Positions 57,637 to 64,000 of a stretch of 64,000 nucleotides of DNA are shown piece by piece. Numbering within the stretch: the first letter of the stretch is position 1; each line of letters begins with the position of its first letter. The notes under the pieces were generated by a model. It had not been told where the DNA came from. It worked only from the letters and a program-made list of their open reading frames with translations, and ran no database searches. Where the stretch lies: positions 414,701 through 478,700 of the forward strand of contig NZ_JABAEB010000001.1 of the NCBI RefSeq assembly GCF_012584455.1. Reading direction: 5' to 3'. The translations under genes were made by a program, and so were the position numbers. This DNA comes from Shewanella oncorhynchi. Lineage in GTDB: Bacteria; Pseudomonadota; Gammaproteobacteria; Enterobacterales; Shewanellaceae.

Positions 57637-58704
57637 ATGAAGGTCGATCCAAATAAAGAGAAAGCACTTGCTGCGGTATTGATCCAAATTGAGAAACAAT
57701 TTGGTAAAGGCTCCATCATGAAGCTGGGCGAAGATCGCTCTATGGATGTTGAGACCATTTCTACCGGTTCTCTGTCTCTGGACGTTGCTTTAGGTGCTGG
57801 CGGTTTGCCAATGGGTCGTATAGTTGAGATCTATGGTCCTGAATCATCAGGTAAAACAACACTGACTTTAGAAGTGATTGCCGCAGCGCAACGTGAAGGC
57901 AAAACCTGTGCCTTTATCGATGCAGAGCATGCGTTAGACCCTATTTATGCTAAAAAATTGGGCGTAGATATTGATAACCTGCTGTGTTCGCAACCGGATA
58001 CTGGCGAGCAAGCGCTTGAGATTTGTGATGCTTTAACTCGTTCAGGCGCTGTTGACGTTATCGTAGTCGACTCAGTGGCGGCATTAACGCCTAAAGCTGA
58101 AATCGAAGGCGAAATTGGTGATTCTCACATGGGCCTAGCGGCGCGTATGATGAGCCAAGCCATGCGTAAACTTGCGGGTAACTTAAAGCAATCTAACACC
58201 TTACTTATCTTCATCAACCAAATCCGGATGAAGATTGGTGTGATGTTCGGTAACCCAGAAACTACAACCGGTGGTAACGCGCTGAAGTTTTATGCTTCTG
58301 TTCGTTTAGACATTCGCCGCACTGGTGCCATTAAAGACGGCGATGAAGTGGTCGGTAACGAAACTCGCGTTAAAGTGGTGAAAAACAAGGTTGCAGCGCC
58401 GTTTAAGCAGGCTGAGTTCCAAATCCTTTATGGCCAAGGTATTAACCGTACTGGTGAGTTAGTTGACTTAGGCGTAGCCCATAAGTTGATTGAAAAAGCG
58501 GGTGCTTGGTACAGCTATAAAGGTGATAAAATCGGCCAAGGTCGTGCTAATGCTGGCAAATATCTGACTGAAAACCCAGCTATTGCGGCTGAAATTGACA
58601 AGACGCTACGTGAGTTGCTTTTGAGTAATCCGAGTGCCTTGGCTGCCAAAGCTGATGATAGTACTGAGGACAATATTGATTTAGAGACAGGCGAAGTATT
58701 CTGA
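57637..58704 (+). CDS. recA: recombinase RecA
   Basis: 355-residue DNA strand-exchange recombinase and coprotease for LexA. Walker A is GPESSGKT (67-74). Other marks: [81 protein letters not shown]. The acidic C-terminus ([16 protein letters not shown]) is present. Transcription is from the SOS-controlled promoter upstream. Its TGA stop overlaps the proposed CTG start of recX. Confidence 0.99.
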   Translation: MKVDPNKEKALAAVLIQIEKQFGKGSIMKLGEDRSMDVETISTGSLSLDVALGAGGLPMGRIVEIYGPESSGKTTLTLEVIAAAQREGKTCAFIDAEHALDPIYAKKLGVDIDNLLCSQPDTGEQALEICDALTRSGAVDVIVVDSVAALTPKAEIEGEIGDSHMGLAARMMSQAMRKLAGNLKQSNTLLIFINQIRMKIGVMFGNPETTTGGNALKFYASVRLDIRRTGAIKDGDEVVGNETRVKVVKNKVAAPFKQAEFQILYGQGINRTGELVDLGVAHKLIEKAGAWYSYKGDKIGQGRANAGKYLTENPAIAAEIDKTLRELLLSNPSALAAKADDSTEDNIDLETGEVF

Positions 58705-59192
58705 GTCAGTCAGCCCATCAAATTGCGGTCGCGCTGTTAGCGCGCCGCGATTATTCCCGTTTACAAATCCGCGATAAATTGCTCGAAAAAGGTTTCGAAC
58801 TTAACGATATCGAACCTGTACTCGATGCTTGCGAATCTTCCGGTTTTATTAATGATGCTCGTTATGCCGAACTGTTGGTGCGAAGCCACATCAGTCGAGG
58901 CCACGGTGCAATACGCATCCGCCAAGCAATCGCACAGAAAGGCTTATCTAAAGACTGTATTGAAGCCGCTTTGGTTAATTGTGATTGTGACTGGTTTGAG
59001 CTAGCAAAAGATAAAGCCACCAAAAAATACGGCATTCCCCGTGTGACAGAAGTGAAGGGCTCTAAAGCTCGGGATCTCATCGCAAAGGAAAAGGCCAAAC
59101 GAGTGCGTTTTTTAATGGGCCAAGGCTTTAGCTACGATCAAATCACTTACGCACTAGATTCAGATCCCAATGATCTCGATGAAGATTATTAA
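58701..59192 (+). CDS. recX: RecX regulatory protein (probable CTG start)
   Basis: About 163 residues from a CTG at 58701 that overlaps the recA stop (CTGA). RecX binds RecA filaments and limits their growth. The conserved RecX helices begin upstream of the first standard start: in-frame codons before TTG 58779 read [25 protein letters not shown], the normal first repeat of the family. No ATG, GTG or TTG exists in frame between the stop at 58677 and 58779. So either CTG (58701) or ATT (58698) starts the protein, or the TTG makes a shorter one. Other marks: [23 protein letters not shown] and [18 protein letters not shown]. Same transcript as recA. Confidence 0.88.
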   Translation: MSQSAHQIAVALLARRDYSRLQIRDKLLEKGFELNDIEPVLDACESSGFINDARYAELLVRSHISRGHGAIRIRQAIAQKGLSKDCIEAALVNCDCDWFELAKDKATKKYGIPRVTEVKGSKARDLIAKEKAKRVRFLMGQGFSYDQITYALDSDPNDLDEDY

Positions 59193-59511
59193 ATTTGGAG
59201 CTAAGACTGTAAAAGCTCATCTAAATATCATCAATGGGTATTGTCCATTTCGTACTTCACATTAGACTCACTTGCTTAAATATTGTCCGTGCCGCGATAA
59301 ACTTACGCCGTCTTTATTTGTGCTTTATCCTGTCGTTTTGCTTCTAGTGACTCTGGTGTGGGCGATTCACGCTAAAATATTAAATTCCTGATGTGTATAT
59401 CACCAATCAAGACTGGTCGTCCTTCCTTAGTCTGCTTATAATGCTGGGCAAATAGAAATACGGCTAGCCTAAGGCGTAGCTGGTAATGCTTACCCAATTC
59501 AGGATGATTTC
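59193..59511. other. recX-alaS intergenic region
   Basis: About 320 bases without a gene. It contains the alaS promoter candidate (-10 at 59437). I see no tRNA or recognised riboregulator. Confidence 0.65.
59414..59442 (+). promoter_or_regulatory. candidate promoter of alaS
   Basis: A perfect -10 TATAAT (59437-59442) is followed by the start of alaS 70 bases later. The -35 side (TGGTCG, 17-base spacer) is weak. Confidence 0.5.
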
Positions 59512-62136
59512 ATGTATCAAACTACAGCAGAGCTCAGAAGCGCTTTCCTCGAATTTTTCCGCAGCAATGGTCATCAAGTTGTGGACAGTAGTTCATTAGT
59601 GCCAGGCAACGATCCCACACTTTTATTTACCAATGCAGGCATGAACCAGTTCAAAGACGTGTTTCTTGGCATGGACAAACGCAATTATACGCGTGCGACC
59701 ACTGCTCAACGTTGTGTACGCGCTGGTGGTAAACATAACGATTTGGATAACGTTGGCTACACAGCACGTCATCACACCTTTTTCGAAATGCTAGGTAACT
59801 TCAGTTTTGGAGATTATTTCAAAGAAGAAGCGATTCGTTTGGGTTGGACTTTTTTAACTGAAACGTTAAAGCTGCCTAAGGAACGTCTGTGCGTCACTAT
59901 TTATCAGACAGATGATGAAGCCTTTGAAATCTGGAATAAAAAAATTGGTGTCGCTGCCGAGAACATCATACGTATCGGTGACAATAAAGGTGCCGCCTTT
60001 GCGTCAGATAACTTCTGGCAAATGGGTGATACCGGTCCTTGTGGTCCATGTACTGAGATTTTTTATGATCATGGTGATCATATTTGGGGCGGACGTCCTG
60101 GAAGTCCGGAAGAAGATGGCGATCGTTTCATCGAAATCTGGAACATCGTTTTCATGCAGTACAACCGTCAAGCATCGGGTGAAATGTTACCTTTGCCTAA
60201 GCCCTCGGTTGATACAGGCATGGGAATTGAGCGTATTGCTGCGATTATGCAGGGCGTACATTCTAACTACGAAATCGATATTTTCCGTACTTTGATTGCT
60301 AAAGCCGCAGAGGTCATTGGTGTTAGTGACTTATCTGAAAAGTCGCTGCGAGTCATTGCCGATCATATCCGTTCATGTGCATTTTTAATTGCCGATGGCG
60401 TTATGCCGTCGAACGAAGGCCGTGGTTATGTGCTGCGCCGTATTATTCGCCGCGCAGTTCGCCATGGTAACAAGTTAGGTGCGACCGAAGCTTTCTTCTA
60501 CAAGCTGGTTCCGTCTTTGATTGCGGTGATGGGCGATGCAGCAAAAGGGTTAGCTGAGACTCAAGCGATTGTTGAAAAGGCACTGAAAGCGGAAGAAGAG
60601 CAATTTGCCCGTACGCTTGAACGTGGTTTAGGTATTTTAGATACGGCCTTAAACGAGTTGAAAGGTGACACCTTAGACGGCGAAACTGTATTTAAGCTGT
60701 ATGACACCTATGGCTTCCCAATGGATTTGACCGCTGATGTCTGCCGTGAGCGCAACATCATTGTCGATGAAGCCGGTTTTGAAGTCGCCATGGCTGAACA
60801 ACGTAGCCGCGCACAAGCTGCCGGTAACTTTGGTGCAGATTATAACGCTGCGCTGAAAATTGATGCTGAAACTGCATTCAGTGGTTACACCGAATTAGCG
60901 GGTCAAGCTAAGGTCACCGCGATTTATCAAAATGGTGAGTCAGTGACGGCGATCAAAGCGGGTGATGAAGCCGTTGTCGTGCTCGATGTAACACCTTTCT
61001 ACGCGGAATCTGGCGGTCAAGTAGGCGATAAAGGCCAATTAGTTGCGAACGGTATTGAGTTTACGGTAAACGATACGCAAAAGTATGGTCAAGCAACGGG
61101 CCATCAAGGTGTTTTGGCTACAGGTAGCTTGAGCGTTGGCCAAGTTATTGAAGCGAAAGTGGACAAAAAACTACGTCACCGTACTCAGTTAAACCATTCT
61201 GTTACGCATTTACTGCATGCCGCACTGCGTCAAGTGCTCGGTACTCATGTCTCGCAAAAAGGGTCTTTGGTTGATCCTGAGCGTTTACGTTTTGACTTCT
61301 CCCATTTCGAAGGCGTAAAAGCTGCTGAATTAAAAGAAGTTGAAGAATTAGTTAACACTCAAATTCGTCGTAACCATGAGCTGAAAACCGCTGAAATGGG
61401 CATAGATGAAGCTAAAGAGAAAGGCGCGATGGCACTCTTTGGTGAGAAATATGATTCACAAGTGCGTGTTGTGACTATGGGCGATTTCTCTATCGAATTG
61501 TGTGGCGGTACACATGTCGGTCGCACTGGCGATATCGGCTTATTTAAAATCACCTCTGAAGCGGGTATTGCTGCGGGTGTACGTCGCATCGAAGCCGTGA
61601 CTGGCGCTGCTGCTATGGCTTATGTGGCGCAGCAACAAGCTGAACTGGAAGAAGCCGCTGCCTTATTGAAAGGCGATGCCAACTCAGTGGTGGCTAAGTT
61701 AAAAGTGCAGCTCGATAAGATGAAGCAACTCGAAAAAGAAATGGCGCAGCTGAAAGATAAGCTAGCGGCCGCAGCGAGTGCAGACTTAGTGGGTGATGCC
61801 GTTGTAGTTAATGGCGTTAACGTACTGATCAAAAAATTAGACGGCGTTGAGGCAAGTTCATTACGCGGCTTGCAAGATGAATTAAAACAGAAATTGAAAT
61901 CGGCCATTATCGTGCTTGGTACAGCGCAGGAAGGGAAAGTTAACCTGATCGCGGGTGTGAGTAACGATCTGATCGGTAAAGTCAAAGCGGGTGAGCTCGT
62001 CGCTATGGTCGCTGCACAAGTGGGCGGTAAAGGCGGTGGTCGTCCTGATATGGCTCAAGCGGGCGGTAGCCAGCCAGAAAATCTGGATGCGGCATTGGCT
62101 CAAGTATTACCTTGGATTACTGAGCGTCTAGCTTAA
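59512..62136 (+). CDS. alaS: alanyl-tRNA synthetase
   Basis: 874-residue class-II synthetase with editing. Aminoacylation domain: motif with [63 protein letters not shown] and the [10 protein letters not shown] loop. Editing domain zinc-type residues: [16 protein letters not shown] and [16 protein letters not shown]-terminal coiled coil ([12 protein letters not shown]...[14 protein letters not shown]) and DHHA1 part ([15 protein letters not shown]). AGGA seven bases before ATG. Followed after nine bases by an aspartate kinase gene. Confidence 0.98.
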   Translation: MYQTTAELRSAFLEFFRSNGHQVVDSSSLVPGNDPTLLFTNAGMNQFKDVFLGMDKRNYTRATTAQRCVRAGGKHNDLDNVGYTARHHTFFEMLGNFSFGDYFKEEAIRLGWTFLTETLKLPKERLCVTIYQTDDEAFEIWNKKIGVAAENIIRIGDNKGAAFASDNFWQMGDTGPCGPCTEIFYDHGDHIWGGRPGSPEEDGDRFIEIWNIVFMQYNRQASGEMLPLPKPSVDTGMGIERIAAIMQGVHSNYEIDIFRTLIAKAAEVIGVSDLSEKSLRVIADHIRSCAFLIADGVMPSNEGRGYVLRRIIRRAVRHGNKLGATEAFFYKLVPSLIAVMGDAAKGLAETQAIVEKALKAEEEQFARTLERGLGILDTALNELKGDTLDGETVFKLYDTYGFPMDLTADVCRERNIIVDEAGFEVAMAEQRSRAQAAGNFGADYNAALKIDAETAFSGYTELAGQAKVTAIYQNGESVTAIKAGDEAVVVLDVTPFYAESGGQVGDKGQLVANGIEFTVNDTQKYGQATGHQGVLATGSLSVGQVIEAKVDKKLRHRTQLNHSVTHLLHAALRQVLGTHVSQKGSLVDPERLRFDFSHFEGVKAAELKEVEELVNTQIRRNHELKTAEMGIDEAKEKGAMALFGEKYDSQVRVVTMGDFSIELCGGTHVGRTGDIGLFKITSEAGIAAGVRRIEAVTGAAAMAYVAQQQAELEEAAALLKGDANSVVAKLKVQLDKMKQLEKEMAQLKDKLAAAASADLVGDAVVVNGVNVLIKKLDGVEASSLRGLQDELKQKLKSAIIVLGTAQEGKVNLIAGVSNDLIGKVKAGELVAMVAAQVGGKGGGRPDMAQAGGSQPENLDAALAQVLPWITERLA

Positions 62137-62145
62137 GAGGTTGCT

Positions 62146-63402
62146 GTGCCCCAAAAACGAAAGCTTAGTGGTAGCAAGCTTTTTGTGAAAAAGTTCGGCG
62201 GCACTTCGGTGGGTTCTATTGAACGTATCGAAGCGGTCGCTGAGCAGATTACAAAGTCAGCTCACAATGGTGAGCAGCAAGTCTTAGTTTTATCAGCTAT
62301 GGCGGGTGAGACGAATCGCCTGTTTGCACTTGCAGCACAAATTAATCCGCGCGCCTCGGCGCGCGAGTTAGACATGCTAGTCTCGACGGGTGAGCAAGTG
62401 AGCATTGCTTTGATGTCGATGGCGCTACAACGTCGCGGCATAAAAGCGAAATCCCTTACGGGCGATCAAGTGCAAATTCATACAAATAGTCAATTCGGCC
62501 GCGCCAGCATCGAGCGAGTTGATACTGAATATTTGCAGTCTTTGCTTGCCGATGGTGTTGTGCCGATCGTTGCTGGGTTTCAGGGCATCGATTCTCAAGG
62601 CGAAGTGACCACCTTAGGACGCGGTGGTTCAGATACCACAGCAGTAGCCTTAGCGGCAGCGTTAGAAGCCGATGAATGCCAGATTTTTACCGATGTGGCA
62701 GGGGTATTTACCACAGATCCGAATATTGATAGCAGTGCACGTCGCCTCGATGTGATTGGGTTTGATGTGATGCTCGAAATGGCAAAGCTTGGCGCTAAAG
62801 TATTGCATCCTGATTCTGTTGAATACGCCGAGCGTTTTCGCGTACCGCTGCGAGTATTGTCGAGCTTTGAAGTTGGGCAGGGGACGTTAATCCAATTTGG
62901 CGACGAGTCGGAATTAACGATTGCCTCGTTAGTCCAAGGTATTGCGATTAATAAGGCGCTGGCAACGCTGACGATCGAAGGGCTGTTTACCACCAGTGAA
63001 CGCTATCAAGCGTTGTTAGGCTGTTTAACTCGATTGGAAATCGATGTGGAATTTATTTCCCCATTGAGGATCCACGAGGATGATCCTTCGGGTCGAGTCA
63101 GTTTTATGCTCGCTGAAGCTAAGGTTGATACTCTGCTTAATGAGCTCGAAGGCTTAAGCGAAAGCCTCGCACTCGGGCCATTGATTATCGAACGGCAACG
63201 TGCAAAAGTATCTTTAGTTGGCAAAGGTTTACAGGCAAAAATGGGATTATTGACTAAGATGTTAGAAGTCTTGGGTAATGAAACTATTCATGCTAAGTTA
63301 CTCACGACGTCAGAGAGTAAATTATCAACCGTTATCGATGAAAGGGACTTACACAAGGCGGTTCGGGCGTTACATCACGCTTTCGAGCTAAATAAGGTGT
63401 AA
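62146..63402 (+). CDS. lysC: monofunctional aspartate kinase
   Basis: 418-residue aspartokinase (first step toward lysine, threonine and methionine). Start is GTG with AGAGG five bases upstream. Seen are VKKFGGTSVGSIERI, STGEQVSIALMSMAL, TTLGRGGSDTTAVALAAALEADECQIFTDVAGVFTTDPNI and MLEMAKLGAKVLHPDSVEYAERF. Two C-terminal ACT-type segments follow (about 265-330 and 340-410). The order alaS-aspartate kinase-csrA is that of Pseudomonas and Shewanella. Which end product inhibits it cannot be read from the sequence; the symbol is by position. Confidence 0.9.
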   Translation: MPQKRKLSGSKLFVKKFGGTSVGSIERIEAVAEQITKSAHNGEQQVLVLSAMAGETNRLFALAAQINPRASARELDMLVSTGEQVSIALMSMALQRRGIKAKSLTGDQVQIHTNSQFGRASIERVDTEYLQSLLADGVVPIVAGFQGIDSQGEVTTLGRGGSDTTAVALAAALEADECQIFTDVAGVFTTDPNIDSSARRLDVIGFDVMLEMAKLGAKVLHPDSVEYAERFRVPLRVLSSFEVGQGTLIQFGDESELTIASLVQGIAINKALATLTIEGLFTTSERYQALLGCLTRLEIDVEFISPLRIHEDDPSGRVSFMLAEAKVDTLLNELEGLSESLALGPLIIERQRAKVSLVGKGLQAKMGLLTKMLEVLGNETIHAKLLTTSESKLSTVIDERDLHKAVRALHHAFELNKV

Positions 63403-63429
63403 TTAAATAACCGTTTGAGTATTGAATAC

Positions 63430-63459
63430 TATTAATTTGTACTAAGCTGACCTTATAAT
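63430..63459 (+). promoter_or_regulatory. candidate promoter of csrA
   Basis: -10 TATAAT (63454-63459), 62 bases before the csrA ATG. The -35 side is poor (ATTAAT at 63431). Leader RNA contains two GGA words (ACCGGATGAG and the ribosome site AAGGAG), as expected if CsrA represses its own translation. Confidence 0.5.
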
Positions 63460-63520
63460 AAGCCCATCTACCGGATGAGTGCCGTGTGTAAGCTGAATTA
63501 AGAAATAAAGGAGCTATCGA

Positions 63521-63718
63521 ATGCTGATTTTGACTCGTCGTGTTGGCGAAACACTGATGATTGGTGATGAAGTCACAGTTACAGTGCTAGGGGTAAAAGG
63601 CAATCAAGTGCGTATTGGTGTGAATGCACCAAAAGAGGTTTCTGTTCATCGCGAAGAAATCTACCAACGCATTCAATCTGAAAAATCAGGTACACCATCG
63701 GAAGGTGGTAACTTTTAG
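63521..63718 (+). CDS. csrA: carbon storage regulator CsrA
   Basis: 65-residue RNA-binding global regulator acting on GGA-containing leaders. The whole chain is family-typical: [20 protein letters not shown], then [30 protein letters not shown]. Arg44-region (VSVHREE) is conserved. AAGGAG precedes ATG. Its activity is controlled by BarA-UvrY through small RNAs, and barA is also in this window. A terminator follows, then a tRNA-Ser gene. Confidence 0.98.
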
Positions 63719-63754
63719 TACCTTGTTTTGGCAAGCGTACTACGGCAACAGAAG

Positions 63755-63786
63755 AGTCAGTTTTTTAACTGGCTTTTTTATTTTTT
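63755..63786 (+). terminator. intrinsic terminator of csrA
   Basis: AGTCAGTT / AACTGGCT stem (one G-U pair), 4-base loop, followed by a long T-rich run. Confidence 0.8.
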
Positions 63787-63923
63787 AGACCGAAAGATTG
63801 GCGTAAATCAATACATTGGCTTGATATAACAGCAATGTGATTAAAAACAGTTCAAATGGAATCTGTTTCGGAAAAAGGGTTTGACTTATTTTCGTCAAAC
63901 AGTAATATGTGCGCCAAGAAAAC

Positions 63924-64000
63924 GGAGAGGTGGCCGAGTGGCCGAAGGCGCTCCCCTGCTAAGGGAGTATGGGCTTTAACTCCCATCGAGGGTTCGAATC
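63924..64000 (+). tRNA. tRNA-Ser(GCU), cut by window end
   Basis: The acceptor arm starts GGAGAGG, followed by TGGCCGAGTGG (D arm), anticodon stem CTCCC / GGGAG with loop CT-GCT-AA (anticodon GCT at 63958-63960), a long class-II variable arm (ATGGG...CCCAT), and the start of the T arm GGTTCGAATC. The 3' end lies beyond the window. Position after csrA matches E. coli. Confidence 0.96.

Overview
The window reads as a chromosomal segment of a Shewanella-type gammaproteobacterium. The evidence is conserved gene order, not database search: barA / rlmD-relA ... mazG-pyrG-eno, ftsB-ispD-ispF-truD-surE-pcm-nlpD-rpoS facing mutS, recA-recX-alaS-aspartate kinase-csrA-tRNA-Ser, and nrdR-ribD-ribE-ribBX-ribH-nusB-thiL-pgpA. 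The base composition is moderate, with AT-rich spacers. Most of the window is core genome. Layout: 1-8 kb (mostly minus strand) holds the start of an RND efflux pump with its adaptor, an orphan periplasmic solute-binding protein, a secreted metallophosphoesterase, and a three-gene set (NTF2-like protein, DsbA/FrnE-like thiol protein, degenerate metallo-beta-lactamase-fold protein) divergent from a LysR regulator. 8-18 kb holds ettA, glyA and the nrdR/riboflavin/nusB/thiL/pgpA block. 18-30 kb holds recN under two tandem LexA boxes, an AEC-type carrier divergent from a LysR regulator, yjaG overlapping barA, then rlmD and relA. 29.4-44 kb lies between relA and mazG, where E. coli carries mazEF, and is the accessory part of the window. 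It contains a REP-associated (Y1/HUH) transposase, a small membrane protein, an OLD-like AAA ATPase, a very large DUF4011/DUF3320 helicase-nuclease, the MesX-MesD folate-independent methionine synthase pair, and an agmatine deiminase-amidase pair. 44-64 kb returns to core genes: mazG, pyrG, eno, the ftsB-to-rpoS block, mutS, recA-recX, alaS, aspartate kinase, csrA and a tRNA-Ser(GCU) cut by the window end. How the genes work together: nrdR to pgpA couples nucleotide-reduction control with riboflavin, thiamine and phospholipid enzymes. BarA (via UvrY, not in the window) and CsrA belong to the same global regulatory circuit, RelA makes (p)ppGpp and RpoS is the stationary-phase sigma factor, so several global regulators sit in one window. 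recN and recA both carry well-formed SOS boxes. The strongest candidate for an under-described system is the helicase-nuclease / AAA ATPase / small membrane protein operon at 31.2-37.7 kb. It sits with a REP transposase between two copies of a 14-bp sequence, one just after relA and one just before mesX. I infer an anti-phage or anti-plasmid module, but no function is shown by the sequence itself. A second theme is a set of short intergenic tandem repeats (7, 14, 14, 15 and 16 bp units) scattered through the core part.
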